Below the pieces are notes generated by a model. That model worked only from the letters and a program-made list of their open reading frames with translations. It was not told the origin of the DNA and did no database searches. Made by a program: the position numbers and the translations under genes. This document shows, piece by piece, positions 54,233-62,508 of a stretch of 64,000 nucleotides of DNA. The stretch comes from Flexilinea flocculi. GTDB lineage: Bacteria > Chloroflexota > Anaerolineae > Anaerolineales > Anaerolineaceae. The stretch covers positions 921,101 to 985,100 of the forward strand of contig NZ_DF968181.1 of the NCBI RefSeq assembly GCF_001192795.1, written 5' to 3'. The first letter of the stretch is position 1. Each line of letters begins with the position of its first letter.

Positions 54233-55555
54233 ATGTTTGAAAATCTGACAGAACGACTGAACAAAGTATTCGCAGGATTAACTCGACGCGGAAAATTGAG
54301 CGCTGAGGATGTTGATGTTGCGATGCGTGAAGTCCGTATCGCATTATTAGAAGCGGATGTCCATTATTCAGTTGTGAAGAGTTTTGTTGCTAATGTCAAA
54401 GAACGGGCAGTAGGTGTAGAAGTTTCGGAAGCATTGAATCCCGGACAGCAGGTCATTAAGATTGTCCATGAGGAATTGATTAAGACCTTGGGACCTTCGG
54501 AACGATTAAATCTGACCGGCGAAAAACCGCGTGTGGTTATGTTTGTCGGCTTGCAAGGATCCGGAAAAACAACACAGACTGCGAAAGTAGCAAAATTTTT
54601 GCGCGGTCAGGGAGAAAGAATTTTACTGGTAGCGGCTGATCCCTATCGGCCTGCAGCGGTTAAGCAGCTTCAAACGTTGGGGCAGCGAATTGATGTAGAA
54701 GTTTTTTATCAGGAAGGAATCGCACCTCCGGAATTATGCAAACGAGCCTTTGTCTATGCTCAAAAAGGCGGTTTCAGTGTCATGATGATTGACACAGCCG
54801 GACGATCGCAATTAGACCAGGCATTGATGGATGAACTTGGAGCAATTCAAAAAATCGTTCATCCGGTTGAAATTTTGCTGGTCGTCGATTCCATGATCGG
54901 TCAGGAAGCGCTTCATGTAGCTGAAGGCTTCCGGGACACAGTGAAAATCACCGGGCTCATCCTTTCAAAAATGGATGGCGATTCCAGAGGCGGAGCAGCA
55001 ATTTCCATTCGAAGTGTCACTGGAGTTCCGATAAAATTTCTGGGCACGGGAGAAGGAATTGATGCATTAGAATCTTATGATCCGTCACGATTATCCTCCC
55101 GAATTTTGGGAATGGGTGATATCATTGGATTAATTGAGCGAGCTGAAGCTGCGTTTGATGAAAAGAAATCGATGCAGCAAGCCGGCAAGATGCTTTCAGG
55201 TCATTTTTCGTTGGAAGATTTTGCAGATCAATTAAAACAAGTACGAAAAATGGGTCCGATGCGACAAATTTTGGAGATGCTTCCGGGCAATCTTGGAAAA
55301 GTTGCCAAACAAGTGGATCCAAATGAAGCTGAGAAAAGTCTAAAAATGACCGAAGCAATTTTAAGCTCTATGACTGCAAAAGAACGGCTGAACCCCGATC
55401 TTCTCAATGCAAGCCGGAAGCGGCGGATTGCTAGCGGCTCCGGGACTGAAGTACAGGATGTGAATAAACTTTTGAAACAATATCGTGATGCTCAAAAGAT
55501 GATGAAAACACTGCAAAAAACAGGTGGAAGGGGTCTTTCCAATCTGTTCCGCTGA
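54233..55555 (+). CDS. ffh: Signal recognition particle protein Ffh
   Basis: 440 residues. GTPase that targets nascent membrane proteins together with 4.5S RNA and FtsY. N domain (about 1-90, ENLTERLNKVFAGLTRRGKL), G1 GLQGSGKTTQTAK, RPAAVKQLQTLG, G3 DTAGR, G4 LSKMDGDSRGG, then the Met-rich M domain (about 320-440) with GHFSLEDFADQLKQVRKMGP and the RNA-binding ERLNPDLLNASRKRRIASGSG stretch (split by eye). First gene of ffh-rpsP-khpA-rimM-dprA. Confidence 0.95.
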   Translation: MFENLTERLNKVFAGLTRRGKLSAEDVDVAMREVRIALLEADVHYSVVKSFVANVKERAVGVEVSEALNPGQQVIKIVHEELIKTLGPSERLNLTGEKPRVVMFVGLQGSGKTTQTAKVAKFLRGQGERILLVAADPYRPAAVKQLQTLGQRIDVEVFYQEGIAPPELCKRAFVYAQKGGFSVMMIDTAGRSQLDQALMDELGAIQKIVHPVEILLVVDSMIGQEALHVAEGFRDTVKITGLILSKMDGDSRGGAAISIRSVTGVPIKFLGTGEGIDALESYDPSRLSSRILGMGDIIGLIERAEAAFDEKKSMQQAGKMLSGHFSLEDFADQLKQVRKMGPMRQILEMLPGNLGKVAKQVDPNEAEKSLKMTEAILSSMTAKERLNPDLLNASRKRRIASGSGTEVQDVNKLLKQYRDAQKMMKTLQKTGGRGLSNLFR

Positions 55556-55670
55556 TTTTAATATCTCTGATGAATTAAGACCCATACGCATCCTTCAGCG
55601 TAACCCTCATCAATAGAGAAAAGTCAGCGAATCAACTCAACATAAAGAAGGAACAGGAGAAAAATTAAAA

Positions 55671-56024
55671 ATGGTTCGTATTCGCTTACGACGTAATGGA
55701 CTGAAAAACCAAATAACCTATCGTATTATCGCAGCAGATAAGGAGAGCCCGCGGGATGGTCGTTTTCTTGAAATTCTGGGAAGCTACAATCCACGGACTG
55801 AACCTTTTACTTTTGATGTGAAAGAAGACAGAATTTTTGATTGGCTGAGCAAAGGTGCTCAACCCAGCGAATCTGTTGAAAAACTCTTCAAAAGCGTTGG
55901 TTTATTGGATCGATTCGAACGGTTCAAAAAGGGTGAATCCCTTGAAACACTGCTGGCTGAAGCAAAAACAAGTTATGAACAGCGGGCTGTAAATCCTCGT
56001 ACTCATATCGCTGCTCATAAATAG
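55671..56024 (+). CDS. rpsP: Ribosomal protein S16
   Basis: 117 residues starting MVRIRLRRNGLKNQITYRII, with ADKESPRDGRFLEILGSYNP, the S16 core, and a charged C-terminal extension that makes it longer than the usual 80-90 residues. CAGGAG is upstream. Stop and khpA start nearly touch, so the genes are coupled. Confidence 0.93.
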   Translation: MVRIRLRRNGLKNQITYRIIAADKESPRDGRFLEILGSYNPRTEPFTFDVKEDRIFDWLSKGAQPSESVEKLFKSVGLLDRFERFKKGESLETLLAEAKTSYEQRAVNPRTHIAAHK

Positions 56025-56026
56025 TG

Positions 56027-56323
56027 ATGCATCAAAAAGAAGGTGCTCCATTGCAAAAACATGTTTCCGGCAAAAGTGATTATGTAAAAGATCTTGTTGA
56101 ATATATTGCACTTTCGCTGGTGGATGATCCGAGCAGTGTTCAGGTTTCACAGGAAAGAAATGGAAACCGGATCCGTTTGGAACTGCACGTTGCGAAAGAA
56201 GATATGGGCAGGATTATCGGAAAAGGTGGCCGGGTAGCAAATGCTATTCGCGTTCTTCTTCGCGTTACCTCTGCCAGAGATGGACGACAAGTCACGCTGG
56301 ACGTGGTTGAGCCAAATTCATAG
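56027..56323 (+). CDS. khpA: KH-domain RNA-binding protein KhpA (YlqC family)
   Basis: About 98 residues from the ATG at 56027; a TTG at 56052 with AGAAGG upstream would give the more usual length of about 90. The KH domain holds YVKDLVEYIALSLVDDP and the GxxG loop in GRIIGKGGRVANAIRVLL. KhpA, often with KhpB/EloR, binds RNA and affects cell division and wall synthesis in Firmicutes. Its place between rpsP and rimM is the standard one. Confidence 0.9.
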   Translation: MHQKEGAPLQKHVSGKSDYVKDLVEYIALSLVDDPSSVQVSQERNGNRIRLELHVAKEDMGRIIGKGGRVANAIRVLLRVTSARDGRQVTLDVVEPNS

Positions 56324-56332
56324 TCGAAGAAG

Positions 56333-56899
56333 ATGTCTCCATCGATCGAATGTGATGTAAACAAACAGGATGATAATTCTGAAGGCTCGTCAGTTAAAGA
56401 CGAGCCTTGTTTCATTTGTATCGGTAAGATTCATCGTACTCACGGAGTTCAGGGAGAGGTCGTTTTTCTTCCGATGACCGATTTTCCTGAAAGGATACGT
56501 CGTGGAAAAAAAGTTTTAATCGGCGAAGAACACATTCCTGCTGTCGTTAAATCCGTGCGTGAAAAGCCCCCTTTTTTACTGATTCGTTTTGACCAATATT
56601 CTGATGAAACTCAGATCGAGTGGGCAAAAAACAAGTTCGTTTATGTCTCCATCCATGACTTACCGAATTTACCTGATGGAGAGTATTATTTCCATCAGTT
56701 GATCGGTTTGGATGTAGTGTCTCCTGAAAATAATCACATTGGAATACTTCGCGACATTTTAGAAACGGGAGCGAATGATGTCTATGTTATCCAATGTGAA
56801 AACGGAAAAGAAGAGTTGGTTCCGGCAATTCCGCAATTTGTACAAGAAATCCTGATTGAAGAGAAGAAAATTGTTATAAAAATGCCTGAGTGGATATAG
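56333..56899 (+). CDS. rimM: 16S rRNA processing protein RimM
   Basis: 188 residues. Assembly factor of the 30S head that binds S19. N-terminal beta barrel with CIGKIHRTHGVQGEVVF, then the PRC-barrel with DGEYYFHQLIGLDVVS and ILETGANDVYVI, the typical linker motif. The first 20 residues are a polar extension without a match. It follows khpA by nine bases. trmD and rplS, its usual neighbours, are not present; dprA follows instead. Confidence 0.92.
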   Translation: MSPSIECDVNKQDDNSEGSSVKDEPCFICIGKIHRTHGVQGEVVFLPMTDFPERIRRGKKVLIGEEHIPAVVKSVREKPPFLLIRFDQYSDETQIEWAKNKFVYVSIHDLPNLPDGEYYFHQLIGLDVVSPENNHIGILRDILETGANDVYVIQCENGKEELVPAIPQFVQEILIEEKKIVIKMPEWI

Positions 56900-56906
56900 G
56901 AAGATT

Positions 56907-58010
56907 TTGGCAGAAGAGCTGCAATTTTGGGTCGCATTTAATCACGTCAATGGTATCGGAGCGGTCCGGTTTCGGCAATTGTTGCAAAAATTTGGAACAC
57001 TGGAGAAAGCGTGGTCTGCATCATCTATTGAACTGCGATTGATTGGAATCCAGGAAAAGAGTATCCAATTTTTCGAAAAATTTCGTGATCAGACAGATCC
57101 CGAGAAACTTTTTCAGTCCATTATTGGTAAAGGAATTTCTGTTATTTCTTGGAATGATGAGAATTATCCATCGCTCCTGAAACAAATTTCTGCTCCTCCG
57201 CCAATCCTTTATTACAAAGGAATTTTGCCTGATCCTCAGGCAAAATATATCGCTGTGGTGGGTACACGGAGAATGACGAGTTATGGACGGGAAATGGCAA
57301 GAGAGATCAGCAGTTTCTTAGCAGCCCATCAAGTGGTGATCGTTTCCGGATTGGCACGCGGAATTGATGGTATCGCTCATCAAGCTGCACTGGATGTCGG
57401 AGGGTGTACTGTCGCTGTTTTGGGATGCGGAGTGGATAAAATCTATCCTCCTGAGCACCGCATCATGGCAGAAAAAATCACTGCTAACGGAGCAATTCTC
57501 AGTGATTATCCGCCTGGGACACCTCCGGACAGGATAAATTTTCCACCCAGAAACCGTATCATTTCCGGAATGGCAGGGGGTTGTATTATTGTTGAAGCCG
57601 GTGAAAAATCCGGATCACTTATTACAGCTCGGTTTGCCGCAGAACAAGGCAGAGAAGTTTTTGTTATACCGGGGAATTTTAACGCTCCTCAATCACAAGG
57701 TTCAAATCGGTTGATTCGCGATGGTGCAAGACCGCTCTGTGATAAGGAAGAATTACTGGAGTTTATTCAATCCTGGCATTGTTCAAATCCCGTTTCCATG
57801 ATAAAACCAGTACAAATGTCATTTGAAGATCCACAGGAAAGAGAAATATTGTCACTTATCGAATTGGAGGCGCTCCATATTGATGAGATATCTCGAAAAA
57901 CAGCTTTGCAGCCTGGAAGAATTGCTTCAATCATGATGATGCTGGAATTAAAAGGATTCGTAATCGAAGTCGCCCCGCAAACCTATCAAAAAAATCATTC
58001 GATATTTTAA
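56907..58010 (+). CDS. dprA: DNA processing protein DprA
   Basis: 367 residues from a TTG start (TAGGAAG upstream). DprA loads RecA onto incoming single-stranded DNA in transformation. N-terminal SAM-like helix-hairpin-helix (about 1-60, FNHVNGIGAVRFRQLL), then the Rossmann-like core with IAVVGTRRMTSYGREMA, VSGLARGIDGIAHQAAL, CGVDKIYPPEH and FVIPGNFNAPQSQGSNRLI. A C-terminal winged helix (about 305-360) follows. It suggests that the species could be transformable, though other competence genes are not in view. Confidence 0.92.
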   Translation: MAEELQFWVAFNHVNGIGAVRFRQLLQKFGTLEKAWSASSIELRLIGIQEKSIQFFEKFRDQTDPEKLFQSIIGKGISVISWNDENYPSLLKQISAPPPILYYKGILPDPQAKYIAVVGTRRMTSYGREMAREISSFLAAHQVVIVSGLARGIDGIAHQAALDVGGCTVAVLGCGVDKIYPPEHRIMAEKITANGAILSDYPPGTPPDRINFPPRNRIISGMAGGCIIVEAGEKSGSLITARFAAEQGREVFVIPGNFNAPQSQGSNRLIRDGARPLCDKEELLEFIQSWHCSNPVSMIKPVQMSFEDPQEREILSLIELEALHIDEISRKTALQPGRIASIMMMLELKGFVIEVAPQTYQKNHSIF

Positions 58011-58049
58011 TAAACTCCTGCCGAGCATCTTGAATCTTGGTGAAAACGG

Positions 58050-58170
58050 ACAACAATTCGGAATTGGGGAATGTTGTTTGAGAGAAGGGAGAAAATTCAT
58101 TTTGTGTTGTATCCACGTAGAGAGGTATATACAAACAATATGAATGATTCTTTCCCATATTGCAAATTGA
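58050..58170. repeat. Dispersed TTCGAA-bordered element, degenerate copy 13
   Basis: Left CAACAATTCGGAATTGGGG and right CCCATATTGCAAATTGAT recall the borders. The centre (CCACGTAGAGAGGTATATAC) has lost its hairpin. Weak evidence alone. Confidence 0.45.
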
Positions 58171-58235
58171 TAGAAGAAAAATAAAGAATTCTCTCTATAT
58201 TTTATCTATTGTTTTTTGTTCTGAAGATTTGCTGA

Positions 58236-58241
58236 TACAAT
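58236..58241 (+). promoter_or_regulatory. -10 box TACAAT of the GDP-mannose pyrophosphorylase gene
   Basis: TACAAT 23 bases before the ATG, with TTTTGT 16 bases upstream as a poor -35. Confidence 0.45.
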
Positions 58242-58264
58242 ACTGAAAACTATCGAAAAGAGAT

Positions 58265-59374
58265 ATGGCAATGGATATTCAAGAAAAAAATGAATTTTTC
58301 GCTGTTATCATGGCAGGCGGGGGAGGAACACGGCTTTGGCCCTGGTCACGGAAAGAAAAACCGAAGCAAATGTTAAAGATTTTCGGTGAAAAAACCATGT
58401 TTGAATTAACATTGGACCGTCTGGAAGGCCTAATTGATGCTGATCATATTCTTGTTGTGACAACGAATGAACAGGCTGAAAAATTGAAAGAATTATCGGA
58501 TAAGATTCCGCTGGAAAACTATCTGATTGAACCAATTCCACGCGGAACTGCTTCTGTGATCGGTCTGGCAGCTATCCATTTGGAAAAACGGACAAAAAAT
58601 TCTGTTATGGCAGTATTAACAGCCGACCATATTATTCAGAATGTCCCATATTTTCAACAGTTGCTTCATTTTGGCTTCAATGCGGCTGAAGACGATTATT
58701 TGGTTACTTTGGGAATAAAACCGACCTTCCCTTCAACAGGTATGGGCTATATTGAGCAGGGAAATAAAATTCCGGCGAATTTCCCGCATGACCTTTTCGA
58801 AGTAAAACGTTTCACTGAAAAGCCGGATCAAAAAACGGCTGACTGTTTTTATGAGTCCGGGAAATATGCCTGGAATTCCGGTATGTTCTTATGGAAAACC
58901 AGCAGAGTATTGGAGGAAATATCACTTCACATACCGGATTTGTTTGGACAATTGACCAGGATCAGCCAAGCGATGGATTCAGGAACGTATGAAACTGCAA
59001 TGAAAGAGGTATGGTCAACGATTCAGCCGGTTACGATTGATTACGGGATCATGGAAAAAGCAAAACGAGTTGTTGTCCTTCCCGCAAATTCGCTGGGATG
59101 GAGCGACATAGGTTCCTGGGATTCCATTTATGATGTGCTTCCTCAGGATTCAAACGGAAATATCACGATCAATTGCAGGTCTCATTATATAGATTCTGAG
59201 GGAACTTTAACCTGTTCTGATAATTCAGAAAAAATGATTGTTGCTGTCGGGTTGAAAAACGTTGTCATTGTTGAGACGGATCATGCTGTTCTGGTTTGTC
59301 CGAAAGAGAAAACTCAGACAGTCAGAGATATTGTCGCATTTCTAAAAGAAAATCATCTGGATAACTATTTGTAG
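58265..59374 (+). CDS. Mannose-1-phosphate guanylyltransferase
   Basis: 369 residues. It makes GDP-mannose from mannose-1-phosphate and GTP for glycans. The nucleotidyltransferase signature is MAGGGGTRLWPWSRKEKPKQ, followed by LIEPIPRGTASVIGLAA, LTADHII, ERFTEKP-like VKRFTEKPDQKTA and KYAWNSGMFLWK. The fold ends near residue 290 with SLGWSDIGSWDSIYDV. It lacks the isomerase domain of the long ManC type. Eight bases before topA, so probably co-transcribed. The mannose may feed the polyprenyl-dependent glycosyltransferases that the window hints at. Confidence 0.92.
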   Translation: MAMDIQEKNEFFAVIMAGGGGTRLWPWSRKEKPKQMLKIFGEKTMFELTLDRLEGLIDADHILVVTTNEQAEKLKELSDKIPLENYLIEPIPRGTASVIGLAAIHLEKRTKNSVMAVLTADHIIQNVPYFQQLLHFGFNAAEDDYLVTLGIKPTFPSTGMGYIEQGNKIPANFPHDLFEVKRFTEKPDQKTADCFYESGKYAWNSGMFLWKTSRVLEEISLHIPDLFGQLTRISQAMDSGTYETAMKEVWSTIQPVTIDYGIMEKAKRVVVLPANSLGWSDIGSWDSIYDVLPQDSNGNITINCRSHYIDSEGTLTCSDNSEKMIVAVGLKNVVIVETDHAVLVCPKEKTQTVRDIVAFLKENHLDNYL

Positions 59375-59382
59375 GAGAACGC

Positions 59383-61791
59383 TTGGAAGCATATTGTCTG
59401 AAATGCAAACAAAAAAGAGAAATTGAAAAACCTTCCGCAGAATATACATCAAACGGAATTCCTGTAACAAAAGGCCTCTGCAGTGTGTGTGGTTCAAAAC
59501 TGAGTTTATTGGGCTATTCAACCGCTCATGATGGAGTTCCTAAACCAGATTCTGCGACTGCATCAGTTCCACAGAAGGCGATCAGTAAAGATCCAAAAAA
59601 GAGAACGGCAGCAACCAGATCCGGCGGCAAAAAAAGTGTAAAAACTCAAAATACTACGACTTTGAAAGAAGAAAAACCTGTTAAATCAGGACTATCAGAC
59701 CAGAAACTTGTCATTGTTGAATCTCCTGCTAAAGCGAAAACAGTGGGACGATTTTTAGGACGCGGATATGCTGTTAGAGCTTCTATCGGACATGTTCGCG
59801 ATCTAAAAAAATCTACATTATCTGTTTCAGTGGAAAATAATTTTGAACCTGAATATCGCGTTCCCAATGAAAAAAGGCAGTTAGTTAAAGAATTAACTGA
59901 ACTGGCAAAAAAGTCGAAAAAAATCTACCTTGCAACCGACCCTGATCGCGAAGGGGAGGCAATTGCCTGGCATCTGTTGGAATCAGCGGCGATTGATCCT
60001 GAACGGGTCGATCGTGTTGTTTTCCATGAAATAACTCAACCGGCAATTAAAGCGGCATTTGACAATCCAAGGTCCATTGATATGAACCTCGTTGATGCAC
60101 AACAGGCAAGGAGAATTCTGGATCGTCTGGTTGGCTATAAATTGAGTCCGCTTCTTTGGGCAAAAGTACAAGGTCATCTTTCTGCAGGCCGCGTTCAATC
60201 TGTTGCAGTTCGTCTCATTGTTGATCGTGAACGTGAAATTGAGAATTTCAAACCGAAAGAATATTGGACGATTACTGTGGAGTTGCAGCCAGAAGGAGTG
60301 AAGGGCACCTTTTTCTCACGTCTGCAAAAAATCAACGGACAAGATCCTGAATTGGGTGATGAAAGTATTGTTCAGACACATCTTGAAAATCTGAAAAAAG
60401 CAGCTTTTTTTATACAGAGTATTAAAAAAGGTACGCGCCGAAGGAAGCCTTCCGCTCCATTTACGACATCTACACTGCAACAGGAAGCATCAAAGAGGCT
60501 CGGGTTTACTGCCAATCGAACAATGGCGCTTGCTCAACAGCTTTATGAGGGCGTAGATATCGGATCAGAAGGCAGCACCGGATTAATTACCTACATGCGA
60601 ACCGATTCGACAAACATTTCAGAAATTGCTCAAAAAGATGCGCGCGCGTTTATTGTTAACCGCTTTGGTTCTTCTTTTGCCCCTGGCAAAATACCGCAAT
60701 ATAAGACGAAATCAAAGGGTGCGCAGGAAGCCCATGAAGCGATCCGACCGACGGATGTCAATCGGACTCCGGATCGGATGAAAGAATTTTTAGGAAGAGA
60801 TCAATTCCGTTTGTATCAGCTGATCTGGCAGCGGTTTTTAGCTTCCCAAATGGAAGATGCGGTTTATGATACGATTTCGATCGATGTGGCTGCAAATTAC
60901 CAAAATCAATACTTGTTCCGGTCTTCTGGTTCAAAACTCCAATTCCAGGGTTTTTTGGTGTTATATGAAGAAAGTCAGGATGAGGATTTTAAATTCGACG
61001 AAATGGAGAACACAAAATTTCCTGAAGGATTGTTTGAAGGACAACGGCAGAAATGTCTGCAGTATATTCCGGAACAGCACTTCACGCAGCCGCCTGCCCG
61101 ATACACTGAAGCGACATTAGTGAAGACGCTGGAAGAGAATGGAATCGGGAGGCCATCCACTTATGCCTCCATTCTTTCGACTATTCAAACAAGAGGATAT
61201 GTCAGCCGGGAATCAAAAAGATTATTTCCTACAGAAATTGGCATTATCGTCAATGATCTGCTGGTAAAGGGTTTTTCTTCCATTGTCGATGTGAAATTCA
61301 CTTCTTTTTTGGAAGAAGAGTTGGACAAGGTTGCTGAAGGTGAGAAAGACTGGCGCAAGGTTGTCGGGGAATTTTATTCCGAGTTTGAACCGGCGCTGAA
61401 CCAGGCAAATGCCGAGCTGCCAAAAACAAAACCGGAACCGGAAAAAGTCGGACGTCCCTGCCCGGAATGCGGACGTGATTTAATTATTCGTCAGGGACGG
61501 TTTGGTAAATTTATATCCTGCAGCGGATTTCCAGGCTGTAAATATACAGAACCGATCATTCAGAATATCGGAATTCCATGTCCGATATGCGGAAAAGATA
61601 TTGTTGTCAGGCGTTCAAAGAATGGCAGGATATTTTATGGATGCTCTGCATACCCGGAATGTCAGTTTGTTTCCTGGAAAAAACCGGTCAAGACCAGATG
61701 CCCTGAATGCGGCGGCTTGATGGTGGAGATGAATAAAAATAAAATTCAGTGCGCTAATTGCAAACACGAGATCGAAAACCCGGAAGATTGA
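59383..61791 (+). CDS. topA: DNA topoisomerase I with extra N-terminal zinc ribbon
   Basis: 802 residues from a TTG at 59383 (AGGAG six bases upstream). An N-terminal zinc ribbon (Cys 5, 8, 33, 36; DUF5679-like) and a Lys/Ser/Thr-rich linker (about 50-105) precede the usual start. TOPRIM domain (about 107-220) with KLVIVESPAKAKTVGRFLG and the acidic DPDREGEAIAWHL motif. The active-site Tyr is in LITYMRTDSTNIS. Three C-terminal zinc-finger units follow: CPECGRDLIIR, CPICGKDIVVRR and CPECGGLMVEM. It relaxes negative supercoils. Confidence 0.94.
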   Translation: MEAYCLKCKQKREIEKPSAEYTSNGIPVTKGLCSVCGSKLSLLGYSTAHDGVPKPDSATASVPQKAISKDPKKRTAATRSGGKKSVKTQNTTTLKEEKPVKSGLSDQKLVIVESPAKAKTVGRFLGRGYAVRASIGHVRDLKKSTLSVSVENNFEPEYRVPNEKRQLVKELTELAKKSKKIYLATDPDREGEAIAWHLLESAAIDPERVDRVVFHEITQPAIKAAFDNPRSIDMNLVDAQQARRILDRLVGYKLSPLLWAKVQGHLSAGRVQSVAVRLIVDREREIENFKPKEYWTITVELQPEGVKGTFFSRLQKINGQDPELGDESIVQTHLENLKKAAFFIQSIKKGTRRRKPSAPFTTSTLQQEASKRLGFTANRTMALAQQLYEGVDIGSEGSTGLITYMRTDSTNISEIAQKDARAFIVNRFGSSFAPGKIPQYKTKSKGAQEAHEAIRPTDVNRTPDRMKEFLGRDQFRLYQLIWQRFLASQMEDAVYDTISIDVAANYQNQYLFRSSGSKLQFQGFLVLYEESQDEDFKFDEMENTKFPEGLFEGQRQKCLQYIPEQHFTQPPARYTEATLVKTLEENGIGRPSTYASILSTIQTRGYVSRESKRLFPTEIGIIVNDLLVKGFSSIVDVKFTSFLEEELDKVAEGEKDWRKVVGEFYSEFEPALNQANAELPKTKPEPEKVGRPCPECGRDLIIRQGRFGKFISCSGFPGCKYTEPIIQNIGIPCPICGKDIVVRRSKNGRIFYGCSAYPECQFVSWKKPVKTRCPECGGLMVEMNKNKIQCANCKHEIENPED

Positions 61792-61878
61792 GTTTGGAAG
61801 ATACAAGATTTATGGTGTCAATTATTTCCGGACATCATCAATCTTATTGTCTCCAACAGCCTGGTGGAGAAAGAAGAA

Positions 61879-61951
61879 GAACTTATGCTTTTCCGTGAAG
61901 CGGAAAAGCATAAGTTCTACAAATAAGCCTTTCCATATTTCGAATGACCAA
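61879..61951. repeat. Dispersed TTCGAA-bordered element, copy 14
   Basis: The hairpin 61879-61919 has perfect 18-base arms (AGAACTTATGCTTTTCCG and complement) and a five-base loop. The right border CCATATTTCGAATGACCA follows after 15 bases. The arm sequence is unlike any other copy, though still perfectly paired. Confidence 0.82.
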
Positions 61952-61955
61952 CGAA

Positions 61956-62213
61956 TTATTTAATCAACTCATACACAGAAAATTCTCGGTTATCATAGAC
62001 TAAATTTTTCTCAATACTGCATGTATCGATATTTTTTTGAGAAATCTGTCCACCGTAATTTTGGTTAGCCATTACTAAAAAATTCCCTTTCGATAGATCC
62101 CTGCAATTATCGATGGCAACTGCATTGCGATCCGTCATCAAATGCATCGCGCGTGGTTTGAAAAAGACAATAATACTGTCCTCAGGGGTGTTTTCCCGAA
62201 TAAAGTTGAACAT
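61956..62213 (-). pseudogene. C-terminal remnant of a membrane glycosyltransferase-like protein
   Basis: 85 codons: FIRENTPEDSIIVFFKPRAM, LMTDRNAVAIDNC, and a C-terminal FSVYELIK. This is like the soluble end of GT-C/PMT-type membrane proteins (a RENTPxDSxIxFFKPRA motif after the last helix, from memory). No upstream membrane part exists: the sequence before 62213 is AT-rich and non-coding. It is therefore a truncated remainder. The large membrane protein at the left edge is of a similar kind. Confidence 0.5.
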
Positions 62214-62363
62214 CGATGTGAATCATAATTATTGTTCACCATAGGCTTTTCCTCCGGAGCTTATGTAACAATTGTTTTTGAATCACCGAATCCACTTCAG
62301 AAGTATTTAATTTGATTCACATCTTCTTTGCTGAGGCAAAAAGGAGGAAAAATTGTTTCAGTG

Positions 62364-62369
62364 TATAAT
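62364..62369 (+). promoter_or_regulatory. TATAAT box before the last gene
   Basis: GTGTATAATAC lies 140 bases before the ATG at 62509. No convincing -35. The surrounding 62214-62508 shows no gene. Confidence 0.4.
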
Positions 62370-62508
62370 ACAAATTATTCATATCGATTATCATGAATGA
62401 TACTTTCTCATTGTGATGGGCTGCGAATTTATTAAATAGGGAAACCGTAAGATTGAACTATTTTCATTTTCTATTGACGAAAACAGAATTTGACGGATGG
62501 AGGCTCAA

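Noticed and set aside
56024-56026. GTG at 56024 as the khpA start
   Set aside because: It shares its G with the rpsP stop and is immediately followed by an ATG; the later ATG or a TTG at 56052 is more likely.
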